64,000 nt of DNA from Euborellia annulipes. Lineage: Eukaryota; Arthropoda; Insecta; Dermaptera; Anisolabididae. The stretch spans positions 20,180 through 84,179 of the forward strand of contig JAKCPI010007886.1 in the NCBI GenBank assembly GCA_023213315.1, read 5' to 3'. The notes beneath the pieces were generated by a model. The model was given only the letters and a program-made list of their open reading frames with translations, made no database searches and had not been told where the DNA came from. Position 1 is the first letter of the stretch; each line of letters begins with the position of its first letter. Positions 1-10,764 of the stretch are shown here, one piece after another. A program made the position numbers and the translations under genes.

Positions 1-1264
1 TATATAAAGTACAAGTGGAAAAGCCCGCCCAAGGCACCCCCTCCCCCGCCCTCTGGACCCCTTTGCTCGCCTTCAAATCAAATTTTGAAGTTTTAAATTT
101 CACGCTTTGACTTAACTTCTTTTTGGCCAATTAGCACCCTGATAAACACAGAGACTTAAACAAATTTTTAAAAAATCGCACTTATTACGGCTGACGAAAG
201 ATAAAAGTTTAAAAAAGTAACCCTTCATTCATTTCTATAGGCCTAATATAGAAGGCAGATAATGTTTTTAAATATAATTAGAAATATTTTTCTAAGTTAG
301 AATGTTCCCAGAGAGAATCAGAATTTATAAGAACTGTTGGGAGCAAAAATCAAAAGAGAGAGGAGATTTTTATAAATTTAAATATTATAAAATGAGGGGG
401 TTGTTATACTCGAGATATTAAAATAGAGAAAATCCCACGAAAATGAAATTATTATTTGTGATATGAAATTATAAAATGAAAAAAATTGATTTTCAGAACT
501 CACCTATTGCGAAGGGCGCTGAGATGGGGATGCTTGAATGAGAAGGACGATGATGAAGGGAGAAGACGACCTCTAGCAATAGACACCCCTGAAAAAATAA
601 AAATTATTATATTTTCTTATTAAATATGATAGTATAGAAAGATTCGTGTTTGAAAATGAAATATGCAAATGATAAATACCTTTCAATCGGAGTGAGATGA
701 GCCCCCCCCCCCTCGGGGTGTGTCCTTTTATTCTCACTAATAGAATCGCAATAGAAGAGATGATTTTTGCACAGAGATGAATTCAACTAAAAGACTTGCT
801 TGCTTTTTGCTTTGTATCAGCTCACAATTAAAAACAATTTCCAATTGCGTATGTGCTGTTTATGTGACGATAATGATGACGAACATGGATGTTTTTTTCC
901 AAAGTCTCTCTTCTGAAACAAAGAAATATTATTATTAAGCAATTACGAGTATTTTTTATCCTATTCAATAATTAAATATTCAATAAAGATTATTTTATTA
1001 AATCATTGTTTTATTTATCCCTTAATCCTTTCACAAATATTCTTTTTAATTCTAATCCTAATATTGCAATATTTATATTTGCAGAATAATTATTTGACTC
1101 ATATTATGAAATATATATAACAGTTATATACTAAATATGATTAGTATATTTGTGTGTGTGTGTCTGTGTGTCTGTCTGTGTGTGTGTGTGTTCAATTTTA
1201 AACATAAAGGAATTCTATAAGGAGGCTGAAATTTTATATTTAAGTTATATTTTTTTATATTTCG
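1..1264. other. AT-rich non-coding DNA
   Basis: No coding region or structured element is recognisable. A GC-richer patch at about 46-140 is a diverged copy of the patch at about 52925-53065 (shared pieces such as ctggaccccctt, and ggccaatcagcgccct versus ggccaattagcaccct), so it is an old dispersed repeat. A short TG/TCTG microsatellite lies at about 1150-1190 and is followed by a RepA-like stretch (ttcaattttaaacataaagg), so a decayed RepA core is likely there. Confidence 0.5.
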
Positions 1265-1302
1265 TTCTTATTAGTTCTTAAAATCGACGATTGTAAGATT
1301 AG

Positions 1303-1353
1303 TTTTTTGTCGACGTTTCGAGTGCCTATCGCACTCTTCATCAGGACAAAAAT
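1303..1353 (-). ncRNA. hammerhead ribozyme-like motif (foldback left arm)
   Basis: On the minus strand: CTGATGA (1338-1344), one extra A, stem II GAGTGC/GCACTC, then GAAACGTC (1312-1319). Stem I pairs 1345-1353 with 1303-1311 (8 of 9 pairs). All core positions match the CUGANGA...GAAA hammerhead consensus and the cleavage triplet would be GUC. Stem III is only AC/GU without a loop, so activity would need a dimer. Confidence 0.6.
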
Positions 1354-1592
1354 GATGTCAATTCGTCAGGTTGTTTGACATGGCAGTGTGGCAACGTTTT
1401 AACCAATTTACATTTACTTGAAGACTCTAGTATTTCGAGGTCGAATGAATTTTGACCTCGAAATACTAGAGTCTTCAAGTAAATGTAAATTGGTTAAAAC
1501 GTTGCCACACTGCCATGTCAAACAACCTGACGAATTGACATCATTTTTGTCCTGATGAAGAGTGCGATCGGCACTCGAAACGTCGACAAAAA
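1304..1592. repeat. foldback element, 139-bp arms, hammerhead motifs in both arms
   Basis: The arms 1304-1442 and 1454-1592 are almost perfectly inverted copies around an 11-bp loop (1443-1453). Each arm's outer end carries a complete hammerhead-like motif read outward. A weaker outer inverted repeat (about 1265-1292 against 1698-1721, sharing atcgacga/tcgtcgat) suggests the original element was larger. No ORF. The layout fits two inverted pseudo-LTRs of a Penelope-like or retrozyme-like element; that assignment is inference. Confidence 0.8.
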
Positions 1593-1593
1593 T
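1543..1593 (+). ncRNA. hammerhead ribozyme-like motif (foldback right arm), most complete copy
   Basis: Stem I ATTTTTGTC (1543-1551) pairs perfectly over 9 bp with GACAAAAAT (1585-1593). Core CTGATGA at 1552-1558, extra A1559, stem II GAGTGC (1560-1565)/GCACTC (1571-1576) with loop GATCG, then GAAACGTC (1577-1584). Predicted cleavage is after C1584. The ACGT stem III is self-complementary, the arrangement seen in hammerheads that work as dimers. The extra nucleotide before stem II departs from the textbook core. Confidence 0.65.
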
Positions 1594-1778
1594 AGATTTT
1601 TGTTTTATTTTTCGCCTTGGCTGCCCTTGTAACGCATCCTCATATCATAATATCCAGCCAACAAGAAACAATTAGTTTTTTGTATTATTGTAAGTATCGT
1701 CGATTTTTAAAAGTAATAAGAAAATGTATAAATATGAAATTAAAATTAAGTACCGCACAACCTGTTCTACACTATGCC

Positions 1779-1819
1779 TGCCTTGAGGATGAGTGCGACT
1801 AGCACCCGAAACGTCGGCA
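1779..1819 (+). ncRNA. decayed hammerhead-like motif
   Basis: Stem I TGCC (1779-1782)/GGCA (1816-1819), core TTGAGGA (1783-1789; the essential first C is T), extra T, stem II GAGTGC/GCACCC (5 of 6 pairs), GAAACGTC at 1808-1815. Same architecture as the 1543 motif, but the core change should abolish cleavage. Confidence 0.4.
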
Positions 1820-1880
1820 ACAAAATATAAGGAAATAAATCCATGTTTCCCTAAATAAACTAGGTAAAATAACTCTTTTT

Positions 1881-2634
<754 letters not shown>

Positions 2635-3075
2635 ATTATAGGCCTATTCTCTCAAACCAATTAAGTTCTTTAAAATTTTTTTAATAAAATTTTTGATGGT
2701 AAAAAAAAAAAAAAAAAAAACGGATCAGCTGGTAGAAGACAATTTATGCTATATAAAATAATTTTTTCCATTTTCACGCTTATTAAGAAAATACCAAAAA
2801 CAAGTCACGAGTGTGTGATGTTGCGATGACTTGAAGAATTTTAGAGGTGGACAGTGAAGTGGTAAAAAATTAGAATCACTTCATTCTCGGATGATAGGCA
2901 AAATTTCACTTGTTTTTTTTTTATAGCCAAAGTCTAAGATAGTCATCTAGATTTAAAAAAAAAAAAGAGGGAGGAAAAAATATTAATAAACCATTTAATC
3001 AGTAATAAATACTTGTATGAGAAAGTGAAAAAAAAAAAAATTTAGATATTTTTCATAATAAGCATGAGAATTTTT
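2635..3075. other. AT-rich spacer
   Basis: Homopolymer A and T runs (for example 2701-2720) and no coding or repeat signature that I can assign. Confidence 0.5.
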
Positions 3076-3979
3076 ACTTTCTCTTACCTCTATATATGTT
3101 AATATATAGAGAAAGTATTGGATTCATGTCGAAAATTCGATGTCGAGATTTTGAGGGATATACACGTTTTGAAGACCCCTGAATCAAAAAAAGTGGTTTT
3201 CGTGATATGGTCTGTATGTGTGTGTGTGTGTGTTCAATTTTAAGAATTAAGGAATTGAGCTAGGAGGATGAAATTTTATATACAAGTTAAACACCCCTCT
3301 GGAGCGTGAAAATAAGCTTTTAATCAAAATCGGCCAAAAAGTACTAGTACTTTACTGATGTAGTTTTTCAGTTTTTTTCGATTTACTCAAAATTCGCTCC
3401 AAGGATTTTGATTAAAATTCAAAAATCAATTAATTTTTTAGATGCTCTTTCAAATGTATATTCTCATTTTGCCATTGAAATTTCCTGAAGACCACTTTAC
3501 TCTTGTACTTCATAGAAAAGAAAAGGTTGCCATGGTAACAAAATATAAATATTTTCCCATACTTATAAATTTTACATTGCCCTCGGGGCTTGGCGTAGAG
3601 GTTAGCGTGCTAACCTCGTATACCAAACATCGCGGGTTCGGACCTCAGGCAGTCCGATGATTTTATTTAAGCCAATTGGATACCAAATGGCTTAAATAAG
3701 AATGCCTGGACCCTAATATAGATAAATTCATAAATAACGGTTATCATCAAAGTCTTATATGGCCTAAGTTGCCGAAAAGACTGTGTGAATGTGTGTGTGA
3801 ATGAGAAAAAAGTGTGAATGTTTAAAAAAAAAAAATTTTACACCTTGAATTCTAATATATCGGCGAAAACTAAATATATGTCGACACGAAAAATCTTGTG
3901 TGACAAGCACAGAACACAACTTTATCTTACCTTCGGTAATCGAAAGTTGTGTGCTGTGCGCCAGTCACACCAGATTTTT
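3076..3979 (+). mobile_element. RepA copy 2, interrupted by a SineG
   Basis: Begins ACTTTCTCTTACC and ends in the 3' palindrome (about 3893-3979). Removing 3577-3832 and one target duplication restores the continuous RepA reading ataaattttacaccttgaattc seen in other copies, so the SINE inserted later. Confidence 0.75.
3577..3832 (+). mobile_element. SineG retroposon inserted in RepA
   Basis: The head GCCCTCGGGGCTTGG carries a Pol III-like A box (TTGGCGTAGAGGTTAG region) and B box (GGGTTCGGACC). The body holds the inverted repeat ttggataccaaatggcttaa, a conserved tail agttgccgaaaagactgtgtg, a TG-rich segment and a terminal A run. Flanked by a 10-bp TSD AAATTTTACA (3567-3576 and 3833-3842). 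This shows retroposition after RepA had inserted. Confidence 0.85.
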
Positions 3980-4079
3980 ATTTATTTTTTGAGAGTAAAG
4001 TCAGTAGAATATTGATATCAAATGATGGAATTATTATTAGAATGATATATTATATTTATTTAAATTTATTACTATAGCT

Positions 4080-4152
4080 AAACTCAGAGGCTCACATCTT
4101 GTGAGTACAAGGATAGCGACCACGAGTCACCCGAGCTAACAAGTAAGACTGG
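4080..4152 (-). repeat. decayed SineD fragment
   Basis: Resembles the conserved SineD end (aggctcacatcttgtgagtac, gcgaccacgag) with many substitutions. No TSD found. The flanking DNA to 4413 holds a SineK tail fragment at about 4290-4330 (atctttttcggcatcgaagg). Confidence 0.4.
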
Positions 4153-4413
4153 CATTTTTTTCTTGTTGTCTTTAGAAAAAATTATACATATTGGCCTATG
4201 TAAATATTCAAGTAATATCTTTGATTTTTATTCATAATTTATTTATTATTTATAAATTTAAATAATTTTTATTTATTTTTTTTATTTCATTTAAGATCTT
4301 TTTCGGCATCGAAGGCCATTTAGACCCCTTCTCTATTTATTTCAAAATAATTATAAAATCTTGCTAATAAAAAGAAAATGTATAGACCTATTATTTTCAT
4401 TTATCATTTAGAC

Positions 4414-4665
4414 CAGTGGTTTGCAAACTTTATGTTACCACGCCTCCCTTAAAAATATTTAATCTTATGACGCCTCCCCCACCCCCATTTTATAAAATAA
4501 TACAAAAACAAAAATGCTAAAAAATATAAATTTATATAAAAATATTTTTTTTTAATTTATTCTTATTTATATTAAAACTAGCAATCATTTGGAAAATTGG
4601 TCCTGGTGGCCAATATTCGCGCCTCCCCTTAGACTAGTCCGCGCCTCACAGTTTGGAAAACGCTG
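4414..4665. mobile_element. hAT-like MITE, left flank of composite unit 1
   Basis: A 252-bp element with inverted ends CAGTGGTTTGCAAACT and AGTTTGGAAAACGCTG. It contains the tract ggccaatattcgcgcctccc shared with 7082-7101 and 24608-24627. Its own right flank does not repeat ATTTAGAC, so the duplication belongs to the larger unit. Confidence 0.6.
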
Positions 4666-4700
4666 GTATAAGGGTATTTTATGGCTGGTGGAATTTGTAT

Positions 4701-4913
4701 CAGGAATGGAAGTTAGAAGAAAACAAGCCAGAATTTTTTCTTTAAAAATATATTTTAACAGCTTACGTTTCGGCCTTGGTCAAAGTCCTCGGATGACCAC
4801 TAACAGCTCCGAGGATGGCTTTGAACAAAGCCGAAACGTCAGCTGTTAAAATATATTTTTAAAGAAAAATTCTGGTTGGGTTTTCTTCTAACTTTCATCC
4901 CTGAAGAAAAATA
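4701..4913. repeat. foldback element with hammerhead-like motifs
   Basis: Arms about 4701-4797 and 4807-4913 are inverted copies (for example gttagaagaaaac against gttttcttctaac). The left arm has a decayed minus-strand motif, TACGTTTC (4764-4771) to TCCTCGG (4786-4792); the right arm has a nearly complete one. Confidence 0.7.
4801..4848 (+). ncRNA. hammerhead ribozyme-like motif
   Basis: Stem I TAACAGCT (4801-4808) pairs perfectly with AGCTGTTA (4841-4848). Core CCGAGGA (4809-4815; the second position is C instead of T), extra T, stem II GGCTTTG/CAAAGCC (7 bp), GAAACGTC (4833-4840). Both stems are perfect but differ completely from those at 1543. Confidence 0.55.
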
Positions 4914-4924
4914 TTTTTCTCAAA

Positions 4925-5179
4925 TTTTATTTTCACGCCCTAGGGGGGGGGGGGGGTGCCTAACTTAAATATAAAATTTCAACCTCCTAGCTCAATTCCT
5001 TTATGCTTTAAATTGAAGCCCAAACAGACACACAGACAGAACATGTCGCGAAAACCACTTTTTTGGATTCAGGGGACCTCAAAACGTGTATATCCATCAA
5101 AATCTCGACATCGAATTTTTGACATGAATTTCTCTATATATATATCTATATTAACTTGTACATATAGGTAAGAGAAAGT
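4925..5179 (-). mobile_element. RepA 5' portion, reversed
   Basis: Reads in reverse complement as the RepA start, GGTAAGAGAAAGT at 5167-5179, through ggattcaggggacctcaaaa to the taaatataaaatttcaac block. Truncated at the left by a poly-G run (about 4943-4956). Confidence 0.7.
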
Positions 5180-5264
5180 AAAAATTCAAATCCGAATTGA
5201 GATTAGTTCTATAATACAAAAAGATGCGGTAACTCACCCCAGTAAAATTCTAAGTGGACTAATC

Positions 5265-6758
5265 ATATCTTACTTTTCTACCTAATGAAAAAAATCCCTA
5301 CAAAATTCTGCAAGGGATTCGATGGGTTCCTAAGTTACCCAGTGTTATTATTATCTGTTTATGAGAGTTTCGAAATCTTCAAAAATTAATTCCGCCCCAG
5401 TAATAAGAAATTTTAGAATGACATTAAAATGTTTCTATCCCACTATGCTATTTGCTAAATATTGAATATAAATTTTAACTCAAACGGAATGCACTTATTT
5501 TTTAGTAAAAGTATTAAAAAACATTAATATCTTTGTGCATTATAGGGGATGGGGCATTAACCCCCTGGTTAATGCCTTCGATACCTCCCCCCCCCGCCCC
5601 TTTAAGGGAATGCGAGCCTTCACCGCGAATTTACTTTCAAAATAATTTGAATACATTTATAAATAATTATTTTTATTTTAATTTTCAACCCTTAATCCAC
5701 CCCTGTGTAAAAGTATATTAAGGAAATTTGATTAACAAAAATATAGCCATATAGTAAGAATATAATGGTCCCAATATGTAGGATATGTATTAAATTAATA
5801 ATAATTAATAATTGGTGTAATAAAAAAGATAAAATAAAAAACTATTTTTTTTTTCAATGACACCTACACTCCCCTCCCCCTTTCAACAGCTTATATTCAC
5901 CCTCTACCCTTAGTGAAATACAAAATATTTTATTTAATATTCAAAAGAATCGTTTTTCGCAGTCAAATTATTTGTTTCTATCATTGTTTTTTCAGCGATA
6001 AAATGCATAATAATTACCTTTAATAAGACTCTCAAGAGGGTGTGTTGGCTGTCGGTGAGGTCAGGGTGGGTTACACTATATTAATTATTCACTTTGATTC
6101 ACTTTAAACACAAAAAAGATAGCAGCGCCTGCAGCCCGGCAGCGCGCTTGACTCGACTGATCGAGAGATTCGTCTTTCTCTTTGTTTTGAAATAAAATAG
6201 ATCAAAATAACAATTCCCTTTTTATTAAAAGTAAAAAAATACCGTTTGCTCTAATCTAACTGTATTTAGAGCTGGAAAAAAATGTCAACAAGTGATTTGG
6301 AATATTCCAAGGCCTTTCTTAAATAATCAACCCTTCATCCCCCTAATCAACCCTTAATTAAAAAATAATAATCAACGCTATTTTTTGAATGTTTTCTATT
6401 TATTTGGCTTCGATTTAGCTAAAATAAATTTAAAAAGCATTTTTTCCAATTTTTCAACCCCTTATCCAAACCTTTTTTTTTTTTTTTTAACATTCACACT
6501 TTTTTCTCATTCACACTCACACTCACACACACATTCACACAGTCTTTTCGGCAACTCAGGCCATTTAAGACTTAACCGTTATTGATTTAATCTCTATCCA
6601 TATAAATCTATCCAAACCTAATAAATAAATAAAATAATTAACAATGATATCGCCTTCGGCGAGCTTCGCGTCTAGTCAGGAATAAATTAAAACCCTGAAA
6701 AACTTCCCTGGATCCGCCTTTGGTAGTATAATTTTCTAGAATGAGTCTTACTTTAGGC
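5265..6758. repeat. RepB segment, copy 1
   Basis: About 1.5 kb of non-coding DNA aligned end to end with 22935-24459. Shared landmarks: ctgcaagggattcgatgg, ggggatggggcattaacccc, caatgacacctacactcccc, gggtgggttacactatatta, atcgccttcggcgagcttcg. No protein-like ORF is shared by the two copies. Between the copies one SineG fragment (here) and a SineG plus a RepA hairpin (there) are private insertions. Confidence 0.7.
6473..6608 (-). mobile_element. 5'-truncated SineG
   Basis: Starts with a T run and runs from aacattcacacttttttctc into gtcttttcggcaactcagg, then stops before the tRNA-like head. Flanked by TATCCAAACC (6463-6472 and 6609-6618). RepB copy 2 has the empty site (cttatccaatcctaataaat at about 24309), confirming the borders. 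Confidence 0.8.
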
Positions 6759-7156
6759 CAGTGGTTTCCAAACTTTATGTTACAACGCCTCCCTTAAAAA
6801 TATTTAATCGTATGACGCCCCTACTCCCACACATTTAATAAAATAATACAAAAACAAAAAAAAAAATTTAATACTAAAAAATATAAATTTATATAAAAAT
6901 ATTTTTTTTTATTATATTAATATTTATTATTTTAATTAAAAACCACAGTGGCACCGTCTCTACTGGAGATGCCACTGCGGCTCATCGAGTTTTTAATTAA
7001 GGAAAACCTGCGTCCCAGAATCTTCTAAATTTTATTATTTTATTTATAAAACTAGCAATCAATTGGAAAATTGATCTTGATGGCCAATATTCGCGCCTCC
7101 CCTTAGACTGTCCGCGCCTCCCTAGGGAGGCGCGCCTCACAGTTTGGAAAACGCTG
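6759..7156. mobile_element. hAT-like MITE, right flank of composite unit 1
   Basis: Starts CAGTGGTTTCCAAACT and ends AGTTTGGAAAACGCTG. It contains a 70-bp palindromic insertion at about 6932-7003 (accacagtggca...tgccactgcgg between attaaaaa and tttttaat). Confidence 0.6.
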
Positions 7157-7164
7157 ATTTAGAT

Positions 7165-8170
7165 AGTTTCTATAAAAATTTAAAATTTTTCCTAAAATAC
7201 TGACTTTACTTAAAAAAAAATAATAATAATTAAAAATTCTTCCTTAATAATAAAGAGAGCTAGTGACTTATAAACAAGAAGCGAGATCTTTAGATCTGTT
7301 TTAACCTTTAATCTTTGTAACTACCTTAATAGATCCTCTTTAAATTCCGAGCCCAGCGGGTACAACCCCCATCCCTCTCGAACGCGCTCATTTATTTATT
7401 AAATATCAATTTTAATAATTAAAAAATTTTATTTTGAAAATACGAAAAAAAATTTCACGCCCCAGGCAGCCTCAATGTGTATGTCATATTAATATTTCTC
7501 TACAATTAAAAATAATTATCCGAACACTCTTTCATCTATATAGACACATTTCTATTTCTATAATTTATTTTAAATTACACGAATAATTTTTTTAAAACCA
7601 TTTAATAAAAATTGTCCTACCCCTTTAGGGAATTTTTTTGTTTCTATGTTTGTTTGTTCAACTCTCTAGTTAATTTAAATAAATTAACAAACTTGCGGAT
7701 AGATATAACAACTGCAACTATAATAGGCCTAATGAATGACTCTCTATGGAATAATTCCACAACTTTCTCTAGTTACAGAAAAACAAAATTATATACAAAT
7801 GCAAAAAATAAAATGTCAAATAATTTGTCATAATTTTTTTTTTTTTATTCTGCTTTGGAAACAACAAACAACAAATAACAAATGTTTTTCACTATTTTTA
7901 TCGTTTTGGAATTGAACCAACGTCCCCAAGAGACGTCAGCTCAGAATAGAATTAGAATTAATTTGTACATACAATTAGGAGAAAGTATCGAAGACTAATA
8001 AACCATTCAGAGAACAAATTAAAAAAAAAAAAAAAATTAATGGCGACTATTAAATAAATTCTTAAGATTTTTGTATTTTCGTCACAGAAAATAGATAAAT
8101 TAGAATTCTATTTTTAATTTCGGATAAAACAATTATATTATCACAATCAATTATATTGGCAAACAATATA
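7165..8170. other. AT-rich non-coding stretch
   Basis: Only low-complexity DNA. The longest open frame (7612-7833) is AT-driven and has no protein character. A short sequence near 7900-7935 is less AT-rich but not recognisable. Confidence 0.5.
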
Positions 8171-8218
8171 GAAAAAATCTGGTGTGATTGGTCGCACAGC
8201 ACACAACTTTCCCTTACC
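8171..8218 (-). repeat. RepA 3' palindrome half
   Basis: aaatctggtgtgattggtcg to acaactttcccttacc is one arm of the RepA 3' palindrome. Confidence 0.6.
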
Positions 8219-8336
8219 TTATTGGCCTATATGATGAATAATTTTTTTTTTTATTTGTATTTTAGAAATCGACTAATCACCTACGGGTCATTCCATGTCA
8301 ATCATCTAGCCATGTAACCCATATTTGGATGACATT

Positions 8337-8475
8337 TTTTTTTATTTGTTGCTTATACCATCCTTTTGGTATCCAAATGGCTTAAATAAAATTCTCGGAT
8401 TGCCTGGCATCCGAACCCGCGACTCTTGGTGTACAAAGCCAGCACGCTAGCCACTCACAAAGTCCGAGGTCAATC
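8337..8475 (-). mobile_element. SineG head fragment
   Basis: In reverse complement: diverged A box, B box GGGTTCGGATGCC, then the ttggataccaaaagg motif. The A-rich tail end is missing. Confidence 0.6.
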
Positions 8476-8525
8476 CAAAATTATATTACAATATTCCTAA
8501 TCAACCTGGAATTTGCAAAAATTAC

Positions 8526-8935
8526 GGTAGCCAAACTTTTAAATGGAAATAACATGGGAAAAGTTTTTTGTGTTTTTAAAATTTTGTAACTCTTCAACGG
8601 AACAACTTCTTGGTATGACCATAGCATATTCTTATAAGAAATTTAACGTCCTACAAAAAAGAGCTTCTATGATTTTTGGGTTACTTTACTGATTCAAAAG
8701 TTATTCGAGGTCAAATTTGAAGTTATAGTCAATTTCATTTCAACTTTGACCTCGAATAACGTTTGAACAAGTAGAGTAACCAAAAAATCATAAGAGACCT
8801 TTTTTGTAGAGCGTTAAATTTCCTATAAGGATATGTTATGATCTTACCAAGAAGTTGTTCCGTTGATGAGTTACAAAATTTTAAAGACACCAAAGAACTT
8901 GTTCCCAGTTATTTCCATTTAAAACTTTGGCTGCC
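8526..8935. repeat. foldback element, about 190-bp arms
   Basis: Arms 8526-8715 and 8745-8935 are inverted copies (centre gttattcgaggtcaaa against tttgacctcgaataac; ends ggtagccaaacttttaaatg against catttaaaactttggctgcc). Several point differences between the arms show age. No hammerhead-like core is visible and no ORF. Class unknown. Confidence 0.75.
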
Positions 8936-9743
8936 GTGGAAGACGAGTTAATATTTGGCAGGAATTTTGTTTTATATATTTGGAACCGATTCAGGACTAG
9001 CGTCGAAAAGTCCAAAATAAGGACCTCCCTATTGCGTATAAATTAATAAAAAAAAGTTTACCTTTTTGGAGGAAAAAAACAATTTTTTGAATTCCTCTTT
9101 GACTTACAATAATATCGTCTTTTCTGTACGGGCTTTGAATACATATATTTTTTTTTAATATCAATTTTTTTTTTCAATAACTATAATATTCTTTATTAAT
9201 AGAAAAAAGGGAAGAAATTACCTTTTTTTAACAAAAGGAGTCAGATGTGTGGCCTGCGCTCTCTCCCTTCTTCTCTTTGCTTGAAAAAGAAGACGACCCT
9301 TGTCTGTCTATTCGTTTGTCTGTCCCGCTGTGTGTGTGTGTGATACTGTGCCATTTGTGTCCATGAATCAACTGAAAGAGATGAAAAAAAAGGTTAAGAG
9401 ATGACCGTTAAAGAAAGAAGAGAGAATAAATAACAAAACCGAAAACATCACAATATATATACCAGGGTATATGTACACACAACAATAAATATTTGTAAAA
9501 TAAACTCACTTTTATATATAAATGGATACAAAAAGATTCCAGCCATTTAGAATAATAAAATTGAAAAGACATCCTTTAATCTTAAATAGCTATTTTATAA
9601 AAAAATTTTTTGCTAGTGAATGTAATAATTTAAATAAAATATTTGGTAAGCGAACGATTAATCTTCAGAACGCGAAGTGAGACCTCTACCTCTGTTCTAA
9701 GAGGTAAATTTTTGAATACTAACAATTATTGATTATATGTGGA
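8936..9743. other. non-coding stretch
   Basis: Nothing assignable. A less AT-rich patch (about 9236-9360) rich in CT and TG lacks a sustained open frame. Confidence 0.45.
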
Positions 9744-10232
9744 CATAGGCGTAGCCACGGGGTATTTTGGGGGATCAACCCCCCCCCCCCTTCAAACCAT
9801 GACTAAAAATTTAACCTCTATATTTATTAATTTTCGTTAGCAATTTTGCAATTGTATTGTATTTTAAAAAAGAAAGTGTTTTCTGGCCTTTTTATTTCCC
9901 TAGTAAGCCTATCCCTAATTTTATCAGTAGATTAGTTGAATCATACATAATTCGCTAATGTCCGTCTGTCTGTCTGTCACGCTCTATTTAGGCAACTTCC
10001 CGTTGGAATTTTGAAATGCATAAAGAGGACCTTCTCGGGATTACAGGAAAATTATTTTCATCCCGAAATTCCTATAACTTTTTGAGTTATTAATTTCTAA
10101 AGTTACGATTTTACCCATAGGTAATGTATAGAGAAATATTTATGTATTCTTTTCATTTGTGTATTCCATGAATGTAAACAAATCCTCAAGCAGGCACTGA
10201 ATTGGAATGGAATAATAATAATTTTCTGTTAG

Positions 10233-10500
10233 GCCCACGGGGCTTGGAGTAGTTGGTAGCGTGCCTACCTTCTATACCGAACGTCGCGGGTTCGGACCCC
10301 AGGCAGTCCGATAATTTTATTTAAGGCATTTGGATACCAAATGACTTAAATAAAAATGCCTGGACCCCACAATAGATATATTTATTTCAACGGTTATCGT
10401 AAAAGTCTTAAATGGCCTAAGTTGCCGAAAAGACCGTGTGAATGTGTGTGTGAATCTGAGTGTGAATGAGAAAAAAGTGTGAATGTTTTTTAAAAAAAAA
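10233..10500 (+). mobile_element. SineG copy
   Basis: GCCCACGGGGCTTGGAGTAG head with B box GGGTTCGGACCC, ttggataccaaatgactta, agttgccgaaaagaccgtgtg and an A tail. It is the host of the next copy, which inserted into its tail flank. Confidence 0.8.
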
Positions 10501-10509
10501 TTTTCTTTT

Positions 10510-10764
10510 CGCCCTCGGGGCTTGGTGTAGGGGTTAGAGTGCTAACCTCGTATACCGAACGTCGCGGGTTCGTACCCCAGGCAGTCCGATGATTTTATTT
10601 AAGGCATTTGGATACCAAATGGCTTAAATAAGAATGCCTGGATCCCAAATAATATATATTCATAACGGTTATCGTCAAAGTCTTAAATGGCCTAAGTTGC
10701 CGAAAAGACTGTGTGTATGTGTGTGTGTGAATGAGAAAAAAGTGTGAATGTTTAAAAAAAAAAA
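10510..10764 (+). mobile_element. SineG copy inserted behind the previous one
   Basis: A complete head-to-A-tail copy flanked by TTTTCTTTT (10501-10509 and 10765-10773). The duplicated target is the DNA just 3' of the first SINE's A run, a typical SINE-next-to-SINE pattern. Confidence 0.85.

Larger units (their letters stand above)
4414..7156. mobile_element. composite hAT-like unit 1 carrying RepB
   Basis: Left end CAGTGGTTTGCAAACT (from 4414) and right end AGTTTGGAAAACGCTG (to 7156) are hAT-like terminal inverted repeats, flanked by ATTTAGAC (4406-4413) and ATTTAGAT (7157-7164), a 7/8 match to an 8-bp TSD. Inside, in order: a complete small hAT copy (4414-4665), a foldback (4701-4913), a RepA fragment, the 1.5-kb RepB segment (5265-6758) and a second hAT copy (6759-7156). 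The same order, lacking the foldback and this RepA piece, recurs at 22742-24683, which supports mobilisation as one unit. No transposase ORF is visible. Confidence 0.6.

Noticed and set aside
3579..3680. tRNA genes at the many GGTTCG B-box sites
   Set aside because: No cloverleaf with a paired acceptor stem; each is the head of a SINE with A tail and TSDs, or lies in a foldback arm.
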